A model generated the notes under the pieces. The model saw nothing but the letters and a program-made list of their open reading frames with translations. It made no database searches and was not told where the DNA came from. From positions 1-28,165 of the forward strand of contig CAMNLA010000018.1 in the NCBI GenBank assembly GCA_946542925.1: a stretch of DNA of 28,165 bases, written 5' to 3'. Numbering within the stretch: the first letter of the stretch is position 1; each line of letters opens with the position of its first letter. The stretch comes from UBA4363 sp002393965. Its GTDB lineage: Bacteria > Bacteroidota > Bacteroidia > Bacteroidales > Paludibacteraceae. The translations under genes and the position numbers were made by a program. Of this stretch, positions 14,877 through 23,113 are shown piece after piece.

Positions 14877-17342
14877 ATGAGCGGATATGCCGATGTCATA
14901 CTACCATTGCGTGTAGCTGGCGATTTTTCCTATTCCATCCCCTCCGATTTCAGTGGAAAGGTGTCGGTTGGAAAGCGGGTCATCGTACCAGTGGGCTCAA
15001 AGTTATACGCAGGCATTGTTCATAAGTTACATGATTCTCCCCCACATGGAATTACATTAAAGGACATACAGGACGTGATGGATGACCATCCTGTTGTCCT
15101 GCCGGAACAGATTCGATTGTGGGAATGGATTGCCGATTATTATCAATGCGAACTGGGAGAGGTATATAGAGCGGCTCTACCAAGCGGGCTGAAGCTGGAG
15201 AGCGAGACAGAGGTTGCTGCCTGCGAACAGCAACCAGATGAGGCTCTCTTGGCAGAACTGACGGAGCGCGAACGAAAGGTCTATCAGTTGGTTCGGGATT
15301 CACAAAAAATGAGTCTCAAGGATCTCGGCAGGCAAATGAAGACACAAAATGTCATGCCTATGCTGAAGAAACTGCTTGATCTCCGTCTGCTATTTGTCTA
15401 TGAGAAGATGGTTGAGACCTACAGGCCGAAGCGTGTGGACTATGTTTCTTTTTCCGAGTCTTCTATGTCGAAGGAAGCGGAGAGTCTTATCTTGAAAGGT
15501 CTGAACGGGGCACCCAAACAGATGAAGGTTTGGAATGCCATGACTCGCCTGTTGAAAGAAGCGTCTGACCCGGAAACAGGGGAGGTGAGAAAGTCCCTGT
15601 TGCTCAGGGAGGCACAAACTGACACGGCACCTTTGCAAGCGTTGGTCAGAAAGGGGCTCTTGAAAATCTCACAACGTGAAGAAGGGCGTTTGCAGGATTA
15701 CAAAGGGAAAACACAACCTCCATATCCGTTGAGTGACGAACAGCAGAAGGCTTACGAGGCGATATGCGAACAATGGAAGGAGAAGACAACGCTGTTGTTG
15801 CATGGAGTGACTGCGAGTGGTAAGACGGAAGTGTATATTCATTTGATGTCTTCCGTTGTCAAGCAAGGAAAACAGGTCCTGTTCCTTTTGCCGGAAATAG
15901 CCCTGACAACACAGATTACGAACCGTCTCAAACGTGTCTTTGGGAAGCGTTTGTGCGTGTATCACAGCAGATTTCCCGATGCGGAGCGGGTCGAGGTGTG
16001 GAAAAATCTCCTGAAAGGAGATCAGTACGATGTGATAGTGGGTGTGCGTTCCTCTATCTTTCTGCCTTTTCGCCGACTGGGACTGGTTATCGTGGATGAA
16101 GAACATGAAACGACCTATAAGCAATATGATCCAGCGCCTCGTTATCACGCACGTAATGCCGCTATCGTTCTGGCCACACAAACGGGAGCCAAGGTGATTC
16201 TTGGCAGTGCGACACCTTCAATAGAAAGTTACAACAATGCACAGATTGGCCGGTATGGGTTTGTTGAGATGTTGCACCGGTACCAACATGTGACCATGCC
16301 AACGGTAGAATGCGTTGATGTCCGTTCCCTTCGTCACCGTAAACAGATGAAGGGATTGTTTTCCCCACGCCTGCTCTCAGAAATACGCGAGTCATTGTCT
16401 CGCAGTGAGCAGGTCATTCTGTTTCAGAACAGACGCGGCTATGCCCCATTCATGGAGTGTCCTGATTGCGGGTATATCCCCAAATGCAGAAACTGTGACG
16501 TGACCCTTACGGTCCATCGTACATACAGAGCCCTTACCTGTCATTATTGCGGTCATACGGAGTCATTGACGGAGCAATGTCCTAAATGTGGCAGCGAGAG
16601 ATATAATGCGGTAGGGTTCGGAACCGAGAAGGTGGAAGAAGAGCTGAGACAGATATTCCCAAGTGTCAGAATCGCGCGTATGGATCTTGATACGACACGT
16701 TCTAAGGACGCCTATGAAACCATTCTGACAAGGTTCGAGGAAGGAGATCTGGATGTCCTGATCGGCACGCAGATGGTGACGAAGGGCCTGGATTTCCGAA
16801 ATGTGTCATTGGTCGGCATTCTGAATGCCGATACCTTGCTGAATTTTCCGGATTTCCGGGCATATGAACGCGCCTTTCAATTGATGGCTCAGGTAAGTGG
16901 GAGAGCGGGAAGGGCGGATAAAAGCGGGCGAGTCATCATACAGACATCCGAAGCAAATCACCCCGTTCTGCTCCAGGTAATACGAAACGACTACAAGAGT
17001 CTTTACAATGAGCAGATGGCGGAACGCAGACAATTCAAGTATCCTCCGTTTTTCCGTCTGATACGTGTGCAGATCAAGCACCGCAGTGAACAGGTGACGT
17101 TGAGTGCTTCTAATGCAATGGCGCACCGCCTTCGAGTGGTGTTCGGCTCTCGAGTGTTGGGACCGGACAATCCTCCTGTCGGTCGTGTCCAGAATAAGTA
17201 TATCAAACAAATTCTGCTGAAAGTAGAGGCAAATGCGTCGATAAAGGAAGCAAAAGGTCTGCTGGCAAAGACATCCAAAGAGATTTTGTCGCTGGAATGC
17301 TATAAGGGTATTCAGGTAGCTTTGGATGTTGATCCAATGTAG
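14877..17342 (+). CDS. priA: Primosomal protein N' / replication restart helicase PriA
   Basis: The protein has 821 residues. PriA binds forked DNA at collapsed replication forks and reloads the replisome. The N-terminal DNA-binding domain starts YADVILPLRVAGDFSYSIP. Helicase motifs are Walker A GVTASGKTEVYIHL (about 309-322), DEEHE (about 406) and GSATPSIES. The zinc-binding region (about 528-572) has four CxxC pairs: CPDC, CRNC, CHYC, CPKC. Motifs V/VI appear as GTQMVTKGLDF and QVSGRAGRADKSGRVIIQT. Its last 31 bases overlap the end of the convergent glycosyltransferase gene. Confidence 0.97.
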   Translation: MSGYADVILPLRVAGDFSYSIPSDFSGKVSVGKRVIVPVGSKLYAGIVHKLHDSPPHGITLKDIQDVMDDHPVVLPEQIRLWEWIADYYQCELGEVYRAALPSGLKLESETEVAACEQQPDEALLAELTERERKVYQLVRDSQKMSLKDLGRQMKTQNVMPMLKKLLDLRLLFVYEKMVETYRPKRVDYVSFSESSMSKEAESLILKGLNGAPKQMKVWNAMTRLLKEASDPETGEVRKSLLLREAQTDTAPLQALVRKGLLKISQREEGRLQDYKGKTQPPYPLSDEQQKAYEAICEQWKEKTTLLLHGVTASGKTEVYIHLMSSVVKQGKQVLFLLPEIALTTQITNRLKRVFGKRLCVYHSRFPDAERVEVWKNLLKGDQYDVIVGVRSSIFLPFRRLGLVIVDEEHETTYKQYDPAPRYHARNAAIVLATQTGAKVILGSATPSIESYNNAQIGRYGFVEMLHRYQHVTMPTVECVDVRSLRHRKQMKGLFSPRLLSEIRESLSRSEQVILFQNRRGYAPFMECPDCGYIPKCRNCDVTLTVHRTYRALTCHYCGHTESLTEQCPKCGSERYNAVGFGTEKVEEELRQIFPSVRIARMDLDTTRSKDAYETILTRFEEGDLDVLIGTQMVTKGLDFRNVSLVGILNADTLLNFPDFRAYERAFQLMAQVSGRAGRADKSGRVIIQTSEANHPVLLQVIRNDYKSLYNEQMAERRQFKYPPFFRLIRVQIKHRSEQVTLSASNAMAHRLRVVFGSRVLGPDNPPVGRVQNKYIKQILLKVEANASIKEAKGLLAKTSKEILSLECYKGIQVALDVDPM

Positions 17343-18343
17343 CCGTCTTCCAGCCACCTGTCATGCAGGTTCTTCCTGATGAGAAAGTCGTATAAGTATT
17401 CCTGTTCTGTCTGTCCTTTGGTTGGGGTGATTTCGGCACGTTTATGCAGGATGTGAAGATCCATGACGCTGGAATATCCGCAGCGGCAGATAACGCGACG
17501 GGCATGGATGAGGTGCGTCATGAGCAGGCGAGAGGAAAGATGTGGTACCAGCGTGACGTTTTGAATGACGCGTTTGCTGCCAGTATCGGGTTGACCACAG
17601 ACAACTAAAGCTTTCGTCCCCTTTTTCAGAAGTTCCCGTACAACCTTATCTTCAAAATCGGTGCGTTGAGGCTCCGGACCGCTTATGACGGCAACGGTAT
17701 GGAAAAGTTCCGACTCCTTGATGTTAAAAGGGTATAAACCGGCGAAACGGCTCAAGGGTCCGATGAAACGGGCATTGGCAGGTAAAGGGTAGAAATGGCT
17801 CAAGTCTCCACTCAGTCCATTGTCTTCTTTGTAGTCAGGAATCCAGCAAAAAGTGTAACGTTTGATGAATCGAAGGTGGAGATAATGCAGCAACCCTTCG
17901 GTCCACTTCAGACTTCGGGGCGCTTTGATCATTAACTGGTGAGTGATATAGACGCAGGGAACAAGACTCGTCCAAAGACCAAATCGGTTGTCGGAAATAA
18001 CCCAGGTGATATGATTCTTCTCTATGAGGTCCTGCAGCTGGCGATGTTCCTTGTAAATGAGCAACAGAAAGGATGGCAGATGCCAGAGGATGGAACGGGA
18101 GACGTTTCCCTTGTCATAGGAAATGTCCAATCCGGGGAAACGAAGAAATTCAATGTGCTTCTGGTCTTTGAATTCTTCTTGTAGAAGTCTCAATGGTCTT
18201 CCGTCAGCGGCAATGAGGATTTCATGACCGAGTTGTCTGAGAGTACGGATGATGGGAATGCAACGTGTCGCATGGCCAAGCCCCCAGTTTAGAGGGGCAA
18301 TAAGGACTCGTTGATGCTCGGGAATGATGGAATAGATGTCCAT
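17312..18343 (-). CDS. Glycosyltransferase, GT-B fold, GT1/GT28-like
   Basis: The protein has 343 residues from the ATG at 18343. An upstream in-frame ATG at 18463 would add a 40-residue extension crossing the asd promoter. The chosen start puts the first beta strand HQRVLIAPLNWGLGHATRCI at residue ~10, as in MurG and other GT-B enzymes with a GxGH motif. The C-terminal nucleotide-sugar side has TVAVISGPEPQRTDFEDKV, KALVVCGQPDTG and HARRVICRCGYSSVMDLHIL followed by TKGQTEQEYLYDFL, which resembles the donor-binding G-x-S and P..GQ.EQ pattern. Acceptor and sugar are unknown, and the short length fits a soluble or peripheral enzyme. It diverges from asd and overlaps priA tail to tail. Confidence 0.8.
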   Translation of the reverse strand: MDIYSIIPEHQRVLIAPLNWGLGHATRCIPIIRTLRQLGHEILIAADGRPLRLLQEEFKDQKHIEFLRFPGLDISYDKGNVSRSILWHLPSFLLLIYKEHRQLQDLIEKNHITWVISDNRFGLWTSLVPCVYITHQLMIKAPRSLKWTEGLLHYLHLRFIKRYTFCWIPDYKEDNGLSGDLSHFYPLPANARFIGPLSRFAGLYPFNIKESELFHTVAVISGPEPQRTDFEDKVVRELLKKGTKALVVCGQPDTGSKRVIQNVTLVPHLSSRLLMTHLIHARRVICRCGYSSVMDLHILHKRAEITPTKGQTEQEYLYDFLIRKNLHDRWLEDGYIGSTSKAT

Positions 18344-18397
18344 TGGGTAGTGACGTCTTTTAAAAAGATGGAAGAACTTAAATATTGAAAAATATAC

Positions 18398-18405
18398 TAC
18401 CTTTG
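18398..18405 (+). promoter_or_regulatory. -7 box of asd
   Basis: TACCTTTG is a full TAnnTTTG match. The -33 position is only ACTT or similar. The predicted transcription start is near 18412, giving a leader of about 67 bases before the ATG at 18479. Confidence 0.45.
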
Positions 18406-18478
18406 TGTCCGCATTATTCCATGTCTTGTGAATAATTACGAACAAAAATAAGAAATTATACATAAAAAGTAAATAAGA

Positions 18479-19492
18479 ATGAAAGTTGCTATCGTAGGTG
18501 CATCAGGAGCTGTAGGACAAGAGTTTCTCCGCGTTCTGGAAGAACGTAAGTTCCCAATGGATGAATTAGTACTGTTCGGATCGAGCAGAAGTGCAGGTCG
18601 CCAATATGAATACGCAGGAAAAAAGCTGACGGTGAAGGAGTTGGTTCATGGAGATGATTTTAAGGATATTGATATTGTTTTCACCAGTGCCGGAGCGGGC
18701 ACCAGCAAGGAGTTTGCAGCTGATATAACGAAATACGGAGCCGTTATGATTGATAATTCCAGTGCATTCCGTATGGATGATGATGTGCCACTCGTGGTGC
18801 CAGAATGCAATGCAGAGGACGCATTGAATCGTCCGCGAGGCATCATTGCCAATCCGAACTGTACGACCATCATGATGGTTGTGGTGTTGAAACCGATAGA
18901 TAAGTTGTCTCATATCCAGTCTATCCATGTTTCCAGCTATCAGTCTGCTTCGGGAGCCGGAGCGGCAGCTATGGCAGAAGTTCAGCAGCAGTATAAGGAT
19001 ATCGTTGAGACAGGAAGTACTACTCACATTGAGAAATTTCCTCACCAATTGGCATACAATGTCATTCCTCAGATAGACAAGATGACGGAAAATGACTACA
19101 CAAAAGAGGAGATGAAGATGTTCAACGAGACCCGGAAGATCCTGCACAGTGACGTTCGCACATCCGCAACCTGCGTTCGCGTAAGTTCGTTGCGTTCGCA
19201 TTCCGAGTCCGTATGGTTCAGAACAGAGAAACCTCTTTCAGTAGAGGAGATTCGTCAAGCACTGTCTAAGGCTCCGGGCGTGATTCTGAAGGATGATCCT
19301 CAGAATTACATATACCCTATGCCTCTGGAATCTGCCGGTCATGACGAAGTCTATGTAGGTCGGGTGCGTAAGGACCTGGCTGACGATCATTCCAACACGC
19401 TATGGCTGACAGGAGACCAGATCCGAAAAGGAGCTGCATTGAATGCTGTTCAGATTGCAGAATACCTGATTAAGGTCGGCAATGTGAAATGA
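18479..19492 (+). CDS. asd: Aspartate-semialdehyde dehydrogenase
   Basis: The protein has 337 residues. It reduces beta-aspartyl phosphate to aspartate semialdehyde, the branch point to lysine/DAP, threonine and methionine. The NADP-binding Rossmann start is VAIVGASGAVGQEFLRVLEE. The phosphate/substrate loop is DNSSAFRMDDDVPLVVPECN. The catalytic Cys128 is in NPNCTTIMMVV, and SYQSASGAGAAAM follows. The acid/base His appears in SLRSHSESV. The promoter lies in the divergent gap with the glycosyltransferase. A structured inverted repeat follows the stop. Confidence 0.97.
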   Translation: MKVAIVGASGAVGQEFLRVLEERKFPMDELVLFGSSRSAGRQYEYAGKKLTVKELVHGDDFKDIDIVFTSAGAGTSKEFAADITKYGAVMIDNSSAFRMDDDVPLVVPECNAEDALNRPRGIIANPNCTTIMMVVVLKPIDKLSHIQSIHVSSYQSASGAGAAAMAEVQQQYKDIVETGSTTHIEKFPHQLAYNVIPQIDKMTENDYTKEEMKMFNETRKILHSDVRTSATCVRVSSLRSHSESVWFRTEKPLSVEEIRQALSKAPGVILKDDPQNYIYPMPLESAGHDEVYVGRVRKDLADDHSNTLWLTGDQIRKGAALNAVQIAEYLIKVGNVK

Positions 19493-19515
19493 TTTTTTTC
19501 TAAGAAGAAACTGAT

Positions 19516-19566
19516 AATTAGGGCAGTCGTCGTGAAGGATTCATGAAGGGGTGTCCTAATTTTATT
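19516..19566 (+). terminator. Structured inverted repeat after asd, possible terminator
   Basis: The outer stem AATTAGGGCA (19516-19525) pairs with TGTCCTAATT (19552-19561) with one G-U. An inner stem CGTGAA (19531-19536) pairs with TTCATG (19540-19545). The 3' side runs into TTATTC, which is only weakly U-rich. It could be an attenuating terminator before the thioredoxin gene or an mRNA-stabilising structure. Confidence 0.4.
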
Positions 19567-19579
19567 CTCCATAATCAGG

Positions 19580-20077
19580 ATGTCATATAATGAGAAAGGT
19601 CGATTCTTGTGGGTCTTTTTCCTGCTCCTATTAATGGGTTGCGGAAAGAATCAAAGTCCTTCGAAACACGATATGTCAGATACAATATTTATGCAAGATC
19701 CCCAGTTGATAGATAGCGTAATTACGATTACTCAGGAACAATTCAGGACTCAGGTAACGGACTATACGAGCGAAGAGTACCATTTCCTGGGTTCTATGCC
19801 GGTTGTGGTGGATTTTTATGCCACCTGGTGTGGGCCATGCAGGCAGTTGTCCCCTGTTTTGGATGATTTGGCCTCTGAATATCAAGGAAAGGTACGTTTT
19901 TACCGAATTGATATCGACCAAAACAGCGAATTGTCAGAGGTGGTCGGCATTCAGTCCGTACCGACACTCGTTTTTTTTCCTTCGGATGGGGGAAAACCAG
20001 GTACAACCGTAGGAGTGTTACCCAAAGAAGCACTCGAAAACGTAATAGAAAATTTTCTCAAGGTGAAGAGAAACTAA
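19580..20077 (+). CDS. Thioredoxin-fold lipoprotein
   Basis: The protein has 165 residues. The N-terminus is a lipoprotein signal ending LLLLMGC (Cys21), so it is likely membrane-anchored on the periplasmic side. The mature part is a standard thioredoxin domain: VVVDFYATWCGPCRQLSPVL with redox pair Cys84/Cys87, RFYRIDIDQNSELSE, and the cis-Pro loop GIQSVPTLVFFP. WCGPC is the reducing thioredoxin type rather than DsbA CPHC, so a role in reducing periplasmic disulfides or supporting cytochrome c or repair systems is plausible but not shown. A small DUF4834-like gene follows after 12 bases. Confidence 0.92.
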   Translation: MSYNEKGRFLWVFFLLLLMGCGKNQSPSKHDMSDTIFMQDPQLIDSVITITQEQFRTQVTDYTSEEYHFLGSMPVVVDFYATWCGPCRQLSPVLDDLASEYQGKVRFYRIDIDQNSELSEVVGIQSVPTLVFFPSDGGKPGTTVGVLPKEALENVIENFLKVKRN

Positions 20078-20089
20078 GCACTTGTCAGC

Positions 20090-20347
20090 ATGTATATCCT
20101 GTTAGTCCTGCTTCTGCTCTTTCTGTTTCTCCTTCTCTTCCTGGTAATAGGTATCGTGTTGTTTTTCATCCGAATGATAGGCGGTTTTGCCAATCTGAGG
20201 AATGTCTTCTCTTTTTTTCGAAGAAAACAACAAGCTACGCCTAATGAAGGTTTTTCATCCGCACAAAAAAAATCATCGAAAAGAGGTCATCCCGTGTTTG
20301 ACAAGTCGTCAGCGCAAGAAGTAGAATTTGAGGATGTGGAGCAATAA
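20090..20347 (+). CDS. Small single-span membrane protein, DUF4834-like
   Basis: The protein has 85 residues. Residues 1-31 are nearly all Leu/Phe/Ile/Val, giving one membrane span. A basic stretch follows (FFRRKQQ), then a polar tail ending EVEFEDVEQ. The hydrophobic start, short basic linker and acidic EFEDVE terminus match the Bacteroidota DUF4834 family as I remember it. Function is unknown. It is 12 bases downstream of the thioredoxin lipoprotein and probably cotranscribed with it. The Leu-rich composition is not an artefact of another frame, since the gene sits in open space before the tRNA. Confidence 0.7.
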   Translation: MYILLVLLLLFLFLLLFLVIGIVLFFIRMIGGFANLRNVFSFFRRKQQATPNEGFSSAQKKSSKRGHPVFDKSSAQEVEFEDVEQ

Positions 20348-20399
20348 CACTTTTTTCTTCTCTTTTAAAAAAAGTATTGAGAAAAAGGTGGTCAAATGC

Positions 20400-20429
20400 T
20401 TGTGAAAACGAAAAAGATATCTATCTTTG
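20400..20429 (+). promoter_or_regulatory. Promoter of tRNA-Phe
   Basis: TTG (20400-20402), 19-base spacer, TATCTTTG (20422-20429): a full match to the Bacteroidota promoter form. Transcription should begin near 20436, about 12 bases before the mature tRNA 5' end. Confidence 0.65.
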
Positions 20430-20447
20430 CATCGCTTTTCGGAGAAA

Positions 20448-20519
20448 GGTACCTTAGCTCAGTGGTAGAGCAATGGACTGAAAATCCATGTGTCCCTGGT
20501 TCAATTCCAGGAGGTACCA
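20448..20519 (+). tRNA. tRNA-Phe (anticodon GAA)
   Basis: A full cloverleaf can be drawn. The acceptor stem GGTACCT pairs with AGGTACC, followed by discriminator A at 20519. The D-arm GCTC..GAGC encloses AGTGGTA. The anticodon stem ATGGA/TCCAT has loop CTGAAAA, so the anticodon is GAA. The T-arm CCTGG/CCAGG has TTCAATT. CCA is not encoded. It has its own promoter, and a strong terminator follows directly. Confidence 0.96.
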
Positions 20520-20520
20520 C

Positions 20521-20558
20521 AAAAAACGATTCCTGTAATCAGGAATCGTTTTTTTTAT
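20521..20558 (+). terminator. Terminator of tRNA-Phe
   Basis: A 15-base stem (20521-20535 with 20540-20554), a TAAT loop and an extended T run begin two bases after the tRNA. The A-run on the 5' side makes it usable in the reverse direction too. Confidence 0.88.
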
Positions 20559-20576
20559 TTCTTCTATTCTAAAAAA

Positions 20577-20607
20577 GCCCTCGTATGTTTTTATAGCATA
20601 CGAGGGC
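20577..20607 (-). terminator. Terminator of the argR-GNAT-argG unit
   Basis: GCCCTCGTATG (20577-20587) pairs perfectly with CATACGAGGGC (20597-20607) around a nine-base loop. On the minus strand it is followed by TTTTTTAG. It lies 23 bases after the argG stop. Confidence 0.85.
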
Positions 20608-20629
20608 ATTTCAGGTACGAGAGAATGAT

Positions 20630-21826
20630 TTATTTACCGTTTCGTTTCTGGACGTTATAGAATATTTTCATTTGATTGCCAAGAATCTTCGTGAAGCCTT
20701 TTACATCGTCTGCCGTCCAAGCCTTTACGACTTCTCCGTATTCGCCAAAGTCGGAGCGCATCAGGTCATAAGGTGTCTCTACGCCTACAAGTGTATAACT
20801 TTGTGGACGCAGCGTGAGAATGACCCGTCCTGTCACGTTTTCCTGTGAACTCTCAAGGAAGGCTTCCATGTTACGCATGACAGGATCCAGATACTGGGCT
20901 TCGTGCAGGAACATTCCATACCAAGTGCCAATCTGGTCTTTCCAGTAAAGTTGCCACTTTGTCAGGGTGTGTTTCTCCAGCATCTTGTGTGCGTTAATGA
21001 TCAGAATTGCTCCTGCGGCCTCAAATCCAACGCGTCCTTTGATTCCGATGATGGTGTCTCCGATGTGCATGTCGCGTCCGATGCCGTACTCACTTCCAAT
21101 GCGGTTGATTTCATTGATAGCCGCAATTTTGTCTTCATACTTCTTTCCATTGACGGCAACCAGTTCGCCTTTCTCGAAATCAATGGTCAACTTGCTTTCG
21201 TCCTTGCGAACTACCTGGCTTGGATACGCCTCTTCAGGAAGTGTTTCATTGCTCTTCAGCGTTTCCTTTCCACCAATGGATGTGCCCCAAAGTCCTTTGT
21301 TGATGGAGTACTCGAGTTTCTTGAAATCGGCTTCATATCCGTGTTTCTTCAGGTAGTCGATTTCATATTCACGCGTGAGTTCCATGTCACGGGTTGGAGT
21401 AATAATCTCAATTTCAGGAGCAAGAATCTGGAATGTAAGGTCGAAACGCACCTGGTCGTTCCCGGCTCCTGTGGAACCATGAGCTACGGCATCGGCACCT
21501 ATTTGCTTGGCATAGTTGATGATGGCAATAGCCTGGAAAATACGCTCAGAAGAGACGGAAATCGGATATGTCCCGTTGCGAAGCACGTTCCCAAAAACCA
21601 TGTAGCGAATACTCTTGGAGTAGTAGTCTTTCGTGACATCAAGAGCAACGTGACTCTTCACGCCAAGGCGGTGGGCCTTGTCGGCGATGATTTCTAACTC
21701 TTTTTCATCAAATCCTCCGGTGTTGGCAAGTGCTGTGTGAACCTCATATCCCTTTTCTTTTTGCAGGTACATGGCGCAGAAACTGGTGTCCAAACCTCCA
21801 GAGAATGCGAGTAATACTTTTTTCAT
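20630..21826 (-). CDS. argG: Argininosuccinate synthase
   Basis: The protein has 398 residues, normal length. It condenses citrulline and aspartate using ATP, the penultimate arginine step. The ATP-binding PP-loop is at the N-terminus (LLAFSGGLDTSFC, residues 5-17), followed by ANTGGFDEKELE. AHGSTGAGNDQVRFDL marks the citrulline/aspartate site. It is the last gene of the argR-GNAT-argG unit, 28 bases after the GNAT gene. argC, argD and the transcarbamylase gene, which follow argG in some Bacteroides, are not here. The tRNA-Phe terminator region follows instead. Confidence 0.97.
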   Translation of the reverse strand: MKKVLLAFSGGLDTSFCAMYLQKEKGYEVHTALANTGGFDEKELEIIADKAHRLGVKSHVALDVTKDYYSKSIRYMVFGNVLRNGTYPISVSSERIFQAIAIINYAKQIGADAVAHGSTGAGNDQVRFDLTFQILAPEIEIITPTRDMELTREYEIDYLKKHGYEADFKKLEYSINKGLWGTSIGGKETLKSNETLPEEAYPSQVVRKDESKLTIDFEKGELVAVNGKKYEDKIAAINEINRIGSEYGIGRDMHIGDTIIGIKGRVGFEAAGAILIINAHKMLEKHTLTKWQLYWKDQIGTWYGMFLHEAQYLDPVMRNMEAFLESSQENVTGRVILTLRPQSYTLVGVETPYDLMRSDFGEYGEVVKAWTADDVKGFTKILGNQMKIFYNVQKRNGK

Positions 21827-21854
21827 TGTTTTGATGTTTTATTTTGATGATGTT

Positions 21855-22565
21855 TTAATTTTCAATGTCTTTGTTGCTGCCCTTGTATGTTCCACTGGCA
21901 GTCTGAATGGAGAAGATTTTTTTCAAGGCTTCTTTCCAGCGGTGGAGCAGGGTTTCTTTCTTGTGCTCTTCGTTGAGCCATGGCATTTCATTCCCTTTGT
22001 GTTCTGCGGGGTCGTATAACATACCTGTACAAAGGCAACGGGTGTAGTTGTTACGTTTCAAGACGTCAAAATTGACGCAAGCCTCACATTCTTTCCAGTA
22101 TTCAGGGTCGTCTGTCAATTCGCTGAACGTGACAGGCCGATATCCGATCTCTGTGTTGATTTTCATGACGGCGAGACCAGTGGTTATGCCAAAAATCTTT
22201 GCATCGGGATAACATTTCCTGGAGAGTTCAAATGCTTTGTGTTTGATGCGTTTTGCAAGTCCTTTCCCTCGAAATTGTGGAGCGACAATGAGTCCGGAAT
22301 TGGCGACGAAATTTTTGTTGCTCCAGGTTTCAATATAGCAGAATCCTGCAAAGGTGTCTCCGTCAGCAATGGCAATGATGGCTTTTCCTTCCTTCATTTT
22401 GTTAAGGATATATTCCGGACTTCTACGTGCGATTCCTGTACCTCTGGCCTTTGAACCCTGTTCAATAGTGTCAAGGATGGTGTTGACATATCCATAGTGC
22501 TTTTCGTTAGCAATGGTAATCTCTATGGAGTTGTCGTTGTCTGTCTGTTTTTTTTTGTTTTCCAT
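21855..22565 (-). CDS. GNAT acyltransferase in the arginine operon, candidate N-succinyl/acetylglutamate synthase
   Basis: The protein has 236 residues. The GNAT core is at about 15-145: IITGLIVAP-type strand 4 (NSGLIVAP) followed by the acyl-CoA loop QFRGKGLA (97-104), then KINTEIGYRP. The C-terminal ~90 residues are an extension with a cysteine group: Cys160, Cys163, Cys177, Cys179 (KECEACVNFD and RCLCTGMLYD). This could bind metal, which is unusual for a simple GNAT. It sits between argR and argG. Bacteroidota run arginine synthesis through succinylated intermediates and lack a classical ArgA/ArgJ. From memory, a homologue beside argG in B. thetaiotaomicron has been proposed as N-succinylglutamate synthase. 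The assignment here rests on operon context. Confidence 0.75.
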   Translation of the reverse strand: MENKKKQTDNDNSIEITIANEKHYGYVNTILDTIEQGSKARGTGIARRSPEYILNKMKEGKAIIAIADGDTFAGFCYIETWSNKNFVANSGLIVAPQFRGKGLAKRIKHKAFELSRKCYPDAKIFGITTGLAVMKINTEIGYRPVTFSELTDDPEYWKECEACVNFDVLKRNNYTRCLCTGMLYDPAEHKGNEMPWLNEEHKKETLLHRWKEALKKIFSIQTASGTYKGSNKDIEN

Positions 22566-22597
22566 TTTCCGTTTTCTCAGAATAGATGATGGCTTGA

Positions 22598-23059
22598 TTA
22601 TACTTCTATGATATGTTTTATGATCTGTGACAATTGTTCCTTCGCTTGTTTCTGTGAAACGTGTTCGCGAAGAATCAGTAATACCGTGTCGTCTCCGGCT
22701 ACAGTCCCGAGAAACAGCTTACTGTCGGAAGCATCAATTTGACTGGCAAGTGCCGCCGCATAACCAGGTTTTGTACGCAGAACAGCCAAGTTGCCGGAAA
22801 AGGCCAAGGAAATCTCAGGGGAATCTTTGAGAACGTCACTGACTTTGTTTGATGAGGCCTGTGGAAGACTGTAGCGATAGACCCCCTCTTCCGTGTGCAA
22901 TTTGGCGATTTTCAGTTTCTTAAGGTCACGGCTGAGAGTGGCCTGTGTGAGGGAAAATCCGTGATGAGCCAATTCCGAAAGCAATTCTTCTTGAGTACTG
23001 ACATTGCGCTCAAGGAGGATGTTTTGGATCGTTTGCAGTCTATTGTCTTTCGCTTTCAC
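22598..23059 (-). CDS. argR: Arginine repressor ArgR
   Basis: The protein has 153 residues from a GTG at 23059. An in-frame TTG at 23086 would overlap the predicted -7 box (23084-23091), so the GTG is preferred and gives the family-like start MKAKDNRLQTIQNILLER. The N-terminal winged helix contains TQATLSRDLKKLKI (about 39-52), the DNA-recognition segment. The C-terminal hexamerisation and arginine-binding domain has GTVAGDDT (about 118-125), the family signature for L-arginine binding. It is first in a minus-strand unit with the GNAT enzyme and argG, so the repressor probably controls its own operon through the ARG-box-like sites just upstream. Confidence 0.95.
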   Translation of the reverse strand: MKAKDNRLQTIQNILLERNVSTQEELLSELAHHGFSLTQATLSRDLKKLKIAKLHTEEGVYRYSLPQASSNKVSDVLKDSPEISLAFSGNLAVLRTKPGYAAALASQIDASDSKLFLGTVAGDDTVLLILREHVSQKQAKEQLSQIIKHIIEV

Positions 23060-23083
23060 GGATCTTTTTTTATTATGCGAGGG

Positions 23084-23113
23084 CAAATGTACATACTTAT
23101 CTTCTAATTTCAG
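23084..23113 (-). promoter_or_regulatory. Promoter of argR-GNAT-argG
   Basis: The minus strand reads CTG at 23113-23111 (one mismatch to TTG), 19 bases, then TACATTTG at 23091-23084, a full -7 match. The predicted start is near 23077, with a leader of about 18 bases to the GTG at 23059. Confidence 0.45.

Noticed and set aside
18344..18463. 40-residue N-terminal extension of the glycosyltransferase
   Set aside because: It crosses the asd promoter and precedes the first strand of the GT-B fold; the ATG at 18343 fits the family better.
20350..20393. T/A-rich partial hairpin after the DUF4834-like gene
   Set aside because: The stem is almost only A-T pairs with alternative pairings; too weak to call a terminator.
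20903..21697. 264-codon plus-strand open frame over argG
   Set aside because: Antisense shadow of a highly conserved enzyme gene; no start context or domain.
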